In this document: in pieces, positions 1-10,457 of the stretch
Layout of the letters: every line of letters starts with the position of its first letter
Position numbering within the stretch: the stretch's first letter is position 1
Source of the DNA: Eupeodes corollae
Taxonomy: Eukaryota > Arthropoda > Insecta > Diptera > Syrphidae
Assembly: GCF_945859685.1 (NCBI RefSeq)
Contig: NC_079147.1
Coordinates: forward strand, 230,574,765 to 230,638,764
DNA: 64,000 bases
Reading direction: 5' to 3'
The notes under the pieces: generated by a model
What the model saw: the letters and a program-made list of their open reading frames with translations, nothing else
Databases searched by the model: none
What the model was told of the DNA's origin: nothing
Made by a program: the position numbers and the translations under genes

Positions 1-725
1 GAATATAAACTTGAATATAAACATCTCGACGTATGTAAGTCTTCAATAATTTAGGGCACATTGGAACTTGCTATGAAGCGCAGAGATGAAAGGAGTGACA
101 AACACACTTCATTATAAATAAGTTTGGAACATCAGCTTGTTATTAAGTTCGAACTGATGAGTTAACTCCCATCATCACTTCAGCTCCATCGGCACCAAAA
201 CCTATTAAATTGGATTTTTGATCAATTTAATTTTTATTGAAACTAGTTTCTAAAATATCATAAATGGTTTTAGCATCAGCTTTAACCAGTGTAAAAAGAC
301 GATAAAAGAAATCTTGAGTCTTAAAATTGTTAGACAATTTAACAACAGCACATATAAATATTTTGTGCAACGTATGTGCGTAGTTTCATCAATAATCATA
401 GAAAACTTATTTATTTTCAATAATGAACAAAAGTTTTCAAAAATTACCTGTTTCATAATCGCAGTGGTTTAAGTGCGGCTGCAGTGGATGTTTTTCGAGA
501 CTTCAAGTGTTCCGACATGGCAAGTGTTCCATCAGGTTAAATGATAAATTGTATTCAGCTAAAAAAAGACTAAGTATTATCTCAGCTTCGGCAACCTTCC
601 TCTTCAAAGATATTTTGAATATATTAAATCTGTCATTATCCAAGACGCCTTGATTCACGACGGTTCTTGAATTGTTTGTATTTTTGATTCTGAGTGACGT
701 TCAAGGCTTTTTACACAAATACTTG
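1..725 (-). pseudogene. hAT-like transposase fragment, decayed, runs off window edge
   Basis: The minus strand encodes pieces of a hAT superfamily (ZBED-like) transposase in more than one frame. Reading from about 620 downward, one stretch has KVAEAEIILSLFLAEYNLSF. It is followed near 390 by the hallmark SMIIDETTHIRCTKY, which holds the first catalytic Asp region. Then at about 60-235 come GFGADGAEVMMGVNSS and LFIMKCVCHSFHLCAS, the second conserved hAT block. Stops and frameshifts separate the blocks, so the gene is dead. The rest of the C-terminal region would lie left of base 1. The family call rests on motif order; the exact hAT subfamily is not resolved. The block from 470 to 540 is frameshifted and unreadable. 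Confidence 0.75.
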
Positions 726-1319
726 TCTTTACATTAAATTTTCAATATTAAGCTTACCACATTTAATAAAAGTTTGAATTTGAAACAATAAAAGGATTTT
801 TATTTTTTAAATTTAGTTCTCACCGAAAGTTTTTGAGTTCAAGCCAAAAAAAATAATGTCTAATGTTAACCGTTGGTTTTTACTTTGGTTTCTTTATGTG
901 CGTTTGTATTTTATTCTTTTTCTTTCTCTTTTGTTGTCAGCTATCATTTGAGTTGTCCTTATTCACTTAGTGGTTAGACGAGTCATTTTCTGAATCTTTT
1001 AAAATTATAACAAGAAAGTTGCATGCGGTGATTATAATGGGCAAATAGGTATGTTTCTTTTAAAATAAAGTTTTCAAAAAATAATTGGTTTTCTTTTTTT
1101 ATGGAAGATTTGAAAAATCATGAGATTTTCAATGAATTCATGAGATAATGAGACTGGGGTGAAAAGTCATGAAAAATCCTAACATTCGGCAACACTGCGT
1201 CCAAAGGACAAGGCTGTGAATCTGGAAATAAATAAGAAAATCTGAGGGTACTGTCGTCGTCGAAACAGTTTAATGGATTAGTTGCAGGCAAAAGATCATT
1301 TATGTATGTGAGGATGCGA
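726..1319. other. AT-rich stretch without recognisable gene
   Basis: No open frame of convincing composition, no TIR and no repeat shared with the rest of the window was seen. T-rich runs dominate. Confidence 0.5.
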
Positions 1320-1725
1320 TTTTTCTAAAAATTTTCTCCGAACGTTAAAAAAAATATTTCTAATAATTTGAAATTAGGTTGAAGCCATAATCTCAAATTT
1401 TTGAAATATATTTCTATCGAAAATAAATTTTTACAAACTTTTGTTAAATTTTATTTTAAGTTTTTATTTTTTGTAAAAATATCTGTGGCTTCGATTTTTC
1501 TCAAAATTTTATCGAATGTTTAAAACAATATTTTTTAAATGACAAAAGTAGTTGAAAGCCAATATCTCAAAGTTTCGAAAAGATTTTTCTGTCGAAAATC
1601 AATTTTAAATTTAAGTTTTCGTTTTTTTGTATTCAAGTCTCTAGCGCCATTGGTTCGAGAGATATTTAGTTAGAATTCCAGAAATTTGTAAGCTTTTGCT
1701 AAAAACATTTAGGAATCTTATATCG
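1320..1725 (+). repeat. Fragment of the satellite-bearing repeat (same monomer as copies A/B)
   Basis: Two diverged monomers in tandem share the phrases 'gaagccaatatctcaaa', 'tcgaaaatcaattttaaa', 'tttttgtaaaaa' and 'tctcaaaattttatcgaat' with the ~175 bp monomers at 19000-19800. The sequence ends with a 'tctagcgccattggttcga' segment that corresponds to the post-array segment of copy A near 19995. No TTAA-flanked termini are visible, so this is a truncated or older copy. Orientation matches copy A. Confidence 0.7.
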
Positions 1726-3984
1726 ACACTCCCGTGAAGTTACAAAACTATTGACAAACTACTTTTAATAAAGTTTTAATGACGTTAGACAAAGTCTTGC
1801 ATTCTTAGCCTTACATAACGATGATTATTTCTGTGGACCAGATACAATTCCTACAATTGTATTGAAAAAATGTAAAACAGTATCTTTCCTTCTTCGCATA
1901 TTCTTAGCTCAGAATAATTGTCAACCATATGAAAAAGTATTTACACCAGTTTTTAAAAAGGTAACAAGTCTGACATTGGTAAGGCCCAATTGTATGTATA
2001 CGAGTACATTTTACGTTCATAAAACTGCATTGTCATCTCTGATTTTTAAAAACATTTGACTGCAAGAAGCAGCACAAGACAATACTAATTCATCAACTTA
2101 AATCCAAAATATCTCAAATTCTGTACAGTGGAAAACATTATTTAAGCTTGTATTTTAAAGCTTAAAAATAATCCTCTTATTTGATACAGAAACTATTTTC
2201 ACGCAATTCATAATCAGTTATTTGAACGTGAAACAGAAATGCTCTTTTTATTACTTTAAACTTCTAGTTCAAATATCTCAAATACAAATCGTGAAAAATG
2301 TCCATTCATAAACAGCCATGTCCATGAACGATTTGTAAAAATAGTCCATTCATAAACAGCCATACTCTTTAAATATATCATCGTCGATGAATGAAAACTC
2401 TTTGAGTCCATTTCTAGCATTTTTGACAAACTCTTTTTTGGGTTAAAACTCCTTATTAGTTTTTCGTTCGTCTATTATTGAACTACAAAGAATTAAGACT
2501 TCAAATTTTAAATGCAAATATCTCAAAACACACACAAAATGGACTTAAGGAGTTTTTATAGAACTGTGACGATATGTTTACATACACTTTTCTTGTAAAG
2601 CTCAAAAAACATCAATAAAAATCATTAAGACGACTTATAAAAGAAAACAGAAATGTACAATATTGTTGTATATACTTTTGCAGACATATTTTACCACAAA
2701 TTCCAGTGAATTCGATTGACTTCATATTACCTCATTACAGTTCGCTCTACTCACATCAAAAAGCCGGGGAATAAACACACCCACTCAAGCCAATGAAAAA
2801 TAAAATAAAGGATTTAATACCACATACTCGTACGACCCGAATCAGTTCATCCTTCTATAGCAGCTTTATAGCATAGACAACCGAATAAAATATCGGTTGA
2901 AAATATTCGCTCAACCTTCGTTTTAGATTGAATTTCCATCTCAATGTCCTTTGGATCGCATATCGGTTCAAATATTCAGGAAACTCCTACTCCTTCTGGA
3001 CAATAACATCATCTCAAGTATTACCCTAGGACAATCTATTCCCTTACCCACATGGGAGTTATATATAGAATATTTCCAAATTCCCACAACGGAAAATCGA
3101 GCTTGGAGACGACCAGACCAACCCCCAAAAAGGGACCCCAGCTAAACTTTATTTTAAGTACAATATATCGGAATATATATATAATATTTCTCACACTCCT
3201 CCCTTTCTTCATTTCGTCCTTCCAAGCACACATATCGGATCGGATCGAATCGAAAGGAAATAAATGAAAGCACTAAATTAAGAGATGCGCCAGCCGGGTT
3301 TTCATCCAGAAAGTTAAATCGAGGAGGAGAGGATACTAAACCCACTTGGCCGGAACGCGAACAGGAGCACCATGTGAAAGTGATGGCTAGCAGTTAATAC
3401 ACTTAATGACCTCGATGATTTTATTGATGAGGCAACACATGGCACTGATGTTGAGATATTTTTCTCCCACCAAAGGATTTTTGCCACCGCTTCATACCAA
3501 AGCCATCCTCCGAGTATGGTTTAGGGATAAAAAAGAAAGAAGAAAATCATAAGAACAAAATGTGAATTGGGTTCAGGTCCAAAAGTAATACAAAAATGTA
3601 GCTATAGGAGTTTAATCGAAAATGTCCATATTTGTCACATAATTTCTGTAGAGATATTCACTTTGCGTATAAATTACTATAGAATTTGAGAATATGGCAA
3701 ATTGGAGTCCTAGTTGTTGTTGTATGAAGTAATTGAATGATAATGACGTGTGTGAGGGACATGTAAGTTCTAATAGTGTTTAAGGGTAACAGAAATAGAC
3801 TCGAAGACATATTTGATGGCTTTATTTACTTTGGATATGATAATGAATTATTTATTTATCTGTTACAAGAATTTAACACTTAACGCATTTTGAAAAATTC
3901 AAGAACTTTTATGTCAAACATTTTGGCAGCCTCATATGCTATGGTTCAGAAATGGTCCAAATTTGGGTTTGAACAATACAAATG
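1726..3984. other. Intergenic stretch, no gene found
   Basis: Only short chance frames occur. There is a local direct duplication of about 20 bp ('tccattcataaacagccat') at 2299 and 2342. The part from about 2740 to 3420 is less AT-rich and looks like unique sequence, but I see no splice-flanked exon in it. Confidence 0.5.
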
Positions 3985-3988
3985 TTAA

Positions 3989-4633
3989 GGTGTGTCCACA
4001 TCAAAGAAACATTTCAGGAAACATTGTTTAAAACCCGTTTTTTATATTTCTTCCATTTTTTATAAACACTTTTCAGAAACAGATATACAGATAGATACTT
4101 TATTTTTTCGTAGATAGAGGTTTTACAATGTTAAAATACTTACAGCTTGCTCAGAGCTTTGATATTTAAATTAAATCTTACAACTGAAACAGTTTTCATA
4201 AGCATACATTTGTTTTGAAGGAGTGGTCGCTTTGAGAAACATTTCTGAAGTGTTTCTCTGTTTCCCATGTTCGTATCTGTGTTTTTACCTTATTTTATTC
4301 ACAATTTCTATTTTTGGATGTTTTTGACAAAGCGTCGGCTTTTTTATCTTATTTTAAAAATGTCTCTGTCTCGAAATTTCTGAAATGTTTATACAATTTC
4401 AAATGAAGCAAAAATGAAGAGAATATTATCCAATTGATTAAAATGTATACTTGACAAATTTTGAAAATAAGTCAAAAAAGGTGATGAAATTTCTGAATAC
4501 AAATTATGAAGTAACCAAATAAAACGTTTCAGAAACATATCTCTGGTTCTAAAATATTTGTTAAAAATTTCAGAAATTTTTTTATCATAAATGTTTCCGA
4601 CATGTTTCAATTATATTTTTTGACGAACACACC
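3989..4633. mobile_element. TTAA-flanked MITE rich in GAAACATTTC-type palindromes
   Basis: The 645 bp unit begins GGTGTGTCC and ends GAACACACC. It is flanked on both sides by TTAA (3985-3988 and 4634-4637), the target-site duplication expected of piggyBac-type transposition. The inverted ends continue with related 'gaaacatt' motifs about 15-40 bp inside. The interior carries many short inverted motifs built on GAAACATTTC, such as 'agaaacatttc', 'tgaaatgttt', 'tttcagaaac' and 'aaatgtttcc'. There is no transposase frame, so it would be non-autonomous. The GGTGTGT terminus is not a textbook piggyBac end, so the superfamily call is inference from the TTAA. Confidence 0.6.
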
Positions 4634-4637
4634 TTAA

Positions 4638-5214
4638 GATTCATAACATTTTCTAGATTATGGATAAACATTGCAATTTTGAAGCAGGAGCTTTGAACTC
4701 TTTTAAAAATCAGTTTTGAAAATCATGGTCAACATAATATTTGTATCAATGATAAGTTTTGAAAGAAGTGGATGGCTTATTATTAAACTCGAAAAAGATT
4801 TATATTTAGTACAAGCCTTGCCATAAAATAATTTTTGATATTTCAAAAGAAAGACTTCAATGCGCAGAATACTCGAAATTTTCAAATTTAAAGACTTATT
4901 TGCAAGAAACTGATATCTTTTGCTTATAGTGGAGCTAGAAACCCAGGGTTAAGAAAGATGAAAGTTAAGATAATGACAACATACCAACATATCCAACACT
5001 CAAAACTGTATCACAGTTTTGTTATTTTATCCTTTTTTAATCTTTTTTTTAATCACTAGTTTTTATTGTTAAATGAATGGTATGAAGAAGATTTTAAGAA
5101 ATAGTTACTTCAAAGATTTTTTTTTTAAATAATCACTATATTCATAGTCAAACATCTAATTAAAATTAATAAAAGTCGTGGCGTTATTTCATTTCAAGTA
5201 AGTACAGAGCGGAG
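4638..5214. other. AT-rich stretch without recognisable gene
   Basis: No motif or repeat is shared with other parts of the window. Frames here are short and low in complexity. Confidence 0.5.
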
Positions 5215-5914
5215 TGTTTTAGAGTGGTTGCCCATGAGTGTTACGTTGCTATATGGTCTCAGGAAAGCATAAAAACACCCTGAAAGAATTCCTACAAAAT
5301 GCCCTAGACAAACTAATACTTTGGGCTGATCGGTATGGCTGGGTTTCAACCTACTCAAAATCGAATTAATCTTTACTAAATATCTAAGTCTTATTTAAGA
5401 CAAAAAACGAAATTGGAAATGTTATATTCAAGAAAGACTCAAAACAGCTACTGTAACTCTTTTTTTGCAAAAAAAAAACTATTGATAATAAATGGGGCTC
5501 CAACCCCGAATTACGCATAAATGGTGTTGCAGTGTGGTGGATGGCTTTAAAAAAAATAGCTACAAGCCGCGAAATACTAAATAAAGTCCAACGTTCAGCT
5601 TGCCTATGTTCGAACGTCCCAATCTGCGGCATTGGATATCGTTCTGTACCTAACACCTCTTGATACACTTAGCAAACAAATAGCTGCTAGCACTGCTATT
5701 TGCCTCAAAGCTTGCTTGATGGATCAGTGGGTTAACAACGACATTTGGCACTCCGTAATTCTTTAGTATTTAGAAACAATTCCAATGCGACAGAAAATTC
5801 CAGAATTCTGTATAGTTCAGATTTTTCTGGTAGAAAAGGGCATTCCTGGAAGACGAGGCAATCCACTTTTATGCAGATGGATCTAAAACAAAAGAAGGGG
5901 TTGGTAGAGGTATG
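5215..5914 (+). pseudogene. R1/LOA-like LINE, reverse transcriptase C-terminal part to RNase H start (split)
   Basis: Frameshifted plus-strand pieces carry the region after the reverse transcriptase of an R1/LOA-type non-LTR retrotransposon. About 5276-5365 reads KEFLQNALDKLILWADRYG. About 5590-5700 reads the KVQR-ACLC region, followed by AALDIVLYLTPLDTLSKQ, the hallmark before the RNase H domain. About 5865-5914 starts the RNase H block (ADGSK-like). Several stops and frameshifts show it is dead. The element is interrupted at 5915/5916 by the Tigger element and resumes at 8249. The call to R1/LOA group is from motif order and is fairly safe; the family name is unknown. Confidence 0.75.
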
Positions 5915-5916
5915 TA

Positions 5917-8246
5917 CAGTATCCCCCGGTTAATTGCACCGGCTGTTTTGCCAAAATTTTCGATCAATTATCCGGGTAGATCAATTATCGGAATCTCGGT
6001 TAATTGACTGATTTGTTTAATTAAGCGAAACCCGTTTAATTGCACAATTCGGTCAATTAAAGGATAAAATATCAACACATGCATCATAAAAATAAGATCA
6101 GTCTGCATCAGTTCATCGTTTTATTGCATAGAAAAAATGATACCTATACAAAAATTATACATGTATGAAATAAAAATAAATTATTTAAACAAAAAAAAAC
6201 AAAAACAATAACAAAATATCACTTCAACATATTTAAGGAACTAAAAATTAAAAATCGCATTTAAAAAATTAAAAATTAAGTACTTTGAAAAAAGTCGGTT
6301 ATCTTAGTTTGCATTTTTTTATCGTTTAAAACAGACTCTTCCATTTTTTCCAGTTCAATTGTAAATTTATTGAGAGGTAAGAAATGTAAGCGTTAGATTT
6401 GTATAGAATGAAAAATTTCTGAAGACGAAGGCACTTGTATGATTTCATCCTCATCATTTTCTACAGTCTCCAAATTTTTATCTTCATTAAGATTTTCTAA
6501 AATTTCCGCATCCGTTAGTTCGCCCCAGCATGATATGTTGTCATCACACGCCAAATAAGTCTGAAATTTATGGTTGTCGACTAAGTTGTCCGTAATAGTA
6601 ACATCATCTTCTGACTCCTCTTCTATTTCTTCAAAGAAACCTGCCTTTTAAAACAAAGACTGTTAACACTTGACAAATATGTTACGTACATATGTACATA
6701 CATATGTATGTACATAAATGACAATTTAAAAAGTTACCTTTCTAAAACAGTTTCTCACCGTAGACGGTGCTATAAGCCACAAACAATATTTGCTTATATG
6801 CATTGCTTGCAAAAATGTTAATGATTTTGAAAACTCTTCAATAGTTTTCCCTGCCTCGAAAGCTGCAATTTGTTTTCTTATAATATTTTGGCTATAGTAC
6901 GCCTTAAAGCAATGAATAATTCCTTGATCAAGAGGCTGAATGATAGACGTTGCATTGGGAGGTAAGAATTTTTTAAATTGTCTAACTTCTTATGGCAGGC
7001 AACATTATCCACGAAAAGTATTATTTTGCGCTGCTGTTTAATCATTTCTTCATCGAGTGAAAACAGAATTTGTGTCCAAATATCTTGTGTCATCCAGGCT
7101 TTTCTATTAGAATAATATTCCAAGGGCACAGATTTATTTTTAAAACATCTTGGTTTTTTGGTCTTTCCAATGACAATTATTTTTTTATAGTCGCCCGTTG
7201 CATTGCAAATGAAAAGCAGAGTAAGACGATCCTTTGATGATTTAAAACCATGAACGTTGCTTCCTCTTTGTGTTAAAGTTAATGTTGGCAAAGCTTTATA
7301 AAAAAGACCGGATTCATCTGCGTTGAAAATATCACAGGCAGCGTAATTTTGTACTAAAGTAGGAATCAAACTTCGGAAGCTTTCATCACCTTCAAAATCT
7401 GCAGAAGACATTTCACCTTGCATTCGTTTTAAAACTATTCCATTTCGCTTCTGCCATCGCCATAGCCACCCTTCAAAACATAGACTTAGAAACAATAATG
7501 CAACATATGAGAGACAGAGCTTCTTGCATTTGGAGAAAAGTCCTCATCTAACATCACCGCAAATTGTTTTGCCTTCTCCATCACAATGTTGCAAGAAACG
7601 GCCGCACCTTTGGATCTCATTTGACCGAACCAAGTCAAAAGAGCTTCCTCAACCTTTTTGCACGAACCGATTCGTTCACGTTTGCGTGATTGTGAAAAAT
7701 TTCTTGATTTGTTTTTAATTTGTTCAACATTGCGAATCACTGCTTAGAGAACATTTGTACTTTGAGCACAACTCGGTTTTACTTTTTTCTTGTGATTCTT
7801 TTAAAATGTTTAATTTTTGTTTTATCGACAAACTTGTTTACTTTCGTCCACTCATTTTTAAACAAATAACAATAACAAATGTAAGAAATTGCAAACTCTC
7901 AAACAAAAAATGACAGAGATATGTAAATTAAGAGATTGTGCAGTTCTCGCTGTCATTTTTCAATGCTGCCAAATTATGTGCATTTTGGAAAAATATCGAA
8001 ATTCATTTGTGTAAACTGAATAATATTCTTTTTCTTGAGCGTTCAATTAAATTAACATTTTGTTTGATTTTAATTTTTGTGCTCAATTTTTTTTTTGATC
8101 AATTAAGCGGGAAAATCAAATAAGCGGGATTCAATTATGCGAAAATAAATACATTATATTTAATTTGGAAATTTTCAAGTGCATTTTTTTCAATCAATTA
8201 ACCGGGAAAGTCAATTAACCGAGGTGCAATTAACCGGGGATTACTG
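5917..8246 (-). mobile_element. Tigger/pogo-type DNA transposon, full length, inserted in the LINE
   Basis: The termini form clear inverted repeats. The left end reads CAGTATCCCCCGGTTAATTG and the right end, reverse complemented, CAGTAATCCCCGGTTAATTG. TA is duplicated at 5915-5916 and 8247-8248, as for pogo/Tigger members of the IS630-Tc1-mariner group. Subterminal copies of 'tcaattaaccg' and 'tcaattaagcgg' recur inside both ends (about 5945-6060 and 8095-8235). The 2330 bp body carries one transposase gene on the minus strand. Removing the element with one TA rejoins the two halves of the R1-like LINE. Because the host LINE is itself decayed, both insertions are old. Confidence 0.9.
6393..7855 (-). 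pseudogene. Tigger/pogo transposase (CENP-B/jerky-like), inactivated
   Basis: The start is taken at 7855, where MSGRK is followed by a stop and then by TSLSIKQKLNILKESQEKSK, the CENP-B N-terminal helix-turn-helix. A second DNA-binding part follows with KVEEALLTWFGQMRSKGA. The DDE domain has NADESGLFYKALP (first Asp, near 7320), LFVDNVACHKK (second Asp, near 7000) and, after a frameshift near 6965, the PLDQGIIHCFK motif with the third acidic position. A plausible 93 bp intron (6645-6737, donor GTAACT, acceptor AAAAG) joins CFRK to AGFFEEIEEESED. This reconstitutes the usual acidic C-terminal tail, which ends at a stop at 6393-6395. One early stop and at least two frameshifts make it non-functional. 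Confidence 0.85.
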
Positions 8247-8248
8247 TA

Positions 8249-8930
8249 CTTTAAAATTAAGTTTCCCGTTCCGCCTTCCCTATAATTGTATCGTGTTTCT
8301 TTTGGCAATAAAAGAAGTCTTGTTCTAGGTCTAGAGACATTTCAGGAAATTGTAAGGCAGATGAAATCGGCGCATTTGACTAATGCTGTCAAACCAATCG
8401 CTTCATGTAAACTATAGTTAATGCAAGACGCTATGAAGAAGGCAATCATCAGGCGAAATATCATCACGTGTCAGGTAATAAAAAAACATCTGGCCTACAC
8501 TATATTTAAAGCGATCAAGGTGCTTGCTCTATTAAAGCCGACCGTACATAAGCTTGAAAAACAGTGTCATTACATGAACTAATAACCGTTTAATAGGAAA
8601 CCACTTCACCCGGCTAGGCGTATTCTCAAATGGCTTTTGCAGTAGCTGTATGCATGAGAAAGAGAAGGACACACCTCCTCAGTACAGGCTTGCTATAGCT
8701 CAAAAATACAAGACTTAATATTTAGGATAATTTTTCTATAACGATTTAAACGATCTCAATCATATTAATATAATCAGTTTTTCACGTTTCGTAAGGGACT
8801 CAAACTGGCATCATTGAGCTTAGATGAAAGTATCAAGATTAATGTGGTATCACAATGAGCCATTAAACTGTGTGTCCTACTTTATCACGAACAGCCACTT
8901 TAACCTAACCTAACCTAAGTTTATTTTATC
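8249..8930 (+). pseudogene. R1/LOA-like LINE, RNase H remainder, C-terminal region and 3' end
   Basis: This is the continuation of the LINE cut by the Tigger element. Just past the junction the frame holds the RNase H core. Near 8348 is GNCKADEIGAFD, and near 8590-8720 the C-terminal region NHFTRLGVFSNGFCSSC followed by an alanine/lysine-rich tail. The untranslated 3' end (8730-8930) is shared, at clear similarity, with an inverted fragment at 34653-34905. Both end in 'gccactttaacctaacctaa'. The tail is a (CCTAA)n array rather than poly(A), as is common for R1/LOA-type elements. Confidence 0.75.
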
Positions 8931-8973
8931 GGAACGAAAAAATATATCTGTTCTTGCCTAGTTTTATTTTTAA

Positions 8974-10447
8974 CTAGCAGACCCGGCCACGCGTTGCGGG
9001 GTCTAACGTTTTTCGACATATTACATTTTTTAAGGGGAACGTTAGGAGAGCATCAGCATACATGTATGCCATTTGTAAAAACACATGTCGAATTTCATGA
9101 CTGATTTTCTACTACCTTTACTCTTTATTACAAAAAAATTATTACTTACGAACGACGACGAAAACGTTAAAGCTTTTTTTGAAAATGTACTGGTTTGAAA
9201 TTTGAAGGTTAAGGACTTTGAACACAATTGATCAAAATGCTCGTAAAATCAAAAATGAATACCAAAGACTTAAATTTAAAATTTATTATAACTTACATAT
9301 ATTCAAGTTTGTAACAAATGACAATACATAAATAACTAAGTGTTTAGTAAATAAAATGTGACAGTAAAACTTATAAATGAGGAGGTAGGAGGCTATTTGA
9401 AAATCTTCTAACAATAATATTTATTTTTTTGAATTATACTTAACTAAGCATTAATTTTTGGTTAACCTGTCTTTCGCTAACACAAATAGGTTCGACACTT
9501 TTCCTACACGTCAACATGCAACAAATAGCTGCTCATGAGAAAAACATGGATTTTACAAATCTAAACCACAAAAAGACATTGTTTGGCCTTGAGGCAAAAG
9601 CTAAACGAACTAAAAACTGTAACCTTCTAAAGCATATGGTAGACGGTATCATTGGAATACGTGGCTACAGGACCACTTTTCCTTTGAACTTTTAAATTAA
9701 AATGGTTGCTTCAAAAGTATTTCCGGTGATCTTTTTCATGACCAAACGTGAACGATTGCATAATTAAGGTGGATTCAAATTATGCAGGAGAATAAGAGGT
9801 GAACCGATCTTTAATTAAAATTATGGTATATCTAGTGAATTTAAAATTTCAACTGGAAAGTGTACTTTATCATTTATATTATTACAACAATATCGATTGA
9901 TTTAAAAGTCATCAAGTCGTGCGGTAAAAACTGTTGTATCTGGTAGATAATTTTGTCAACATTTTAGGCTGTCAATATATCTCGATGGCTGAGCCAGTTA
10001 TGATTCAAGTAATTACTCTTTATACCCTGAAAAATAATCTCAATTAATTCATTTTTTCTTGAAGCACAGTGCAGAAATAAATAGGCAGTTTATTGCATTG
10101 TGTATTTGCTTGCATTATATTCACTATAATAAACTTCAGCCTAAGCGACACGAGGTGAAAAAGTAAAATTCTATTTTTCTTCTATTGCAAAATAAATGTA
10201 CATAACCTATATCTTAGCCTTTGCAACATGTGGTGGTTAAGCTATTTAATTGGAAGCTTGACAAAGCGCCATCTATTGAATACTTACTTAATCAAGACAA
10301 CACAGGGGAACGCTGTCAAACGGTATGAACAGTATTTTTCGTCCGTTTTCAGGCTCTAAGCTACCTATCCACCAATTTTCAGCCTTATCGGTACAGCCGT
10401 TCTTGAGTTATAAAAAGTATAACTAACACGACTTTCTTTTATATATG
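8974..10447 (-). mobile_element. Internally deleted Helitron
   Basis: The minus-strand 3' end reads GGCCGGGTCTGCTAG. It terminates in CTAG (the Helitron CTRR signature), followed by T, and a GC-rich short hairpin (GACCC...GGGTC) sits just upstream. This is the expected Helitron 3' structure and A/T target. At the other edge the minus strand reads AAAAGAAAGTCGTGTTAGTT then CTCAAGAACGGCTG, resembling the 5' end of insect Helitrons as I know it. The exact TC start is blurred by a TA-rich run at 10440-10456. Between them lies a relic of the helicase C-terminus. The unit is about 1.47 kb, so most of Rep/helicase has been lost. Confidence 0.75.
9440..10010 (-). pseudogene. Helitron PIF1-type helicase, C-terminal fragment
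   Basis: Minus-strand blocks in shifting frames match the end of Helitron-encoded PIF1-like helicases. Near 9930-9835 is VHFPVEILNSLDIP, near 9795-9770 LLHNLNPP-LCNRSRLVMKK, near 9660-9650 PRIPMIP, near 9630-9605 RRLQFLVRLAFA, and near 9590-9470 GQTMSFCGLDL then NPCFSHEQLFVAC and RVGKVSNLFVLAKD. These are the last conserved helicase motifs (the V and VI region), where QLFVACSRV is the typical form. Stops and frameshifts make it non-functional. The upstream Rep domain and the rest of the helicase are absent. Confidence 0.8.
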
Positions 10448-10457
10448 TACATATATA

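Noticed and set aside
8905..8930. CCTAACCTAACCTAA as true telomeric sequence
   Set aside because: Only about three units, attached to the 3' end of a LINE whose second copy has the same ending. It is the element's tail.
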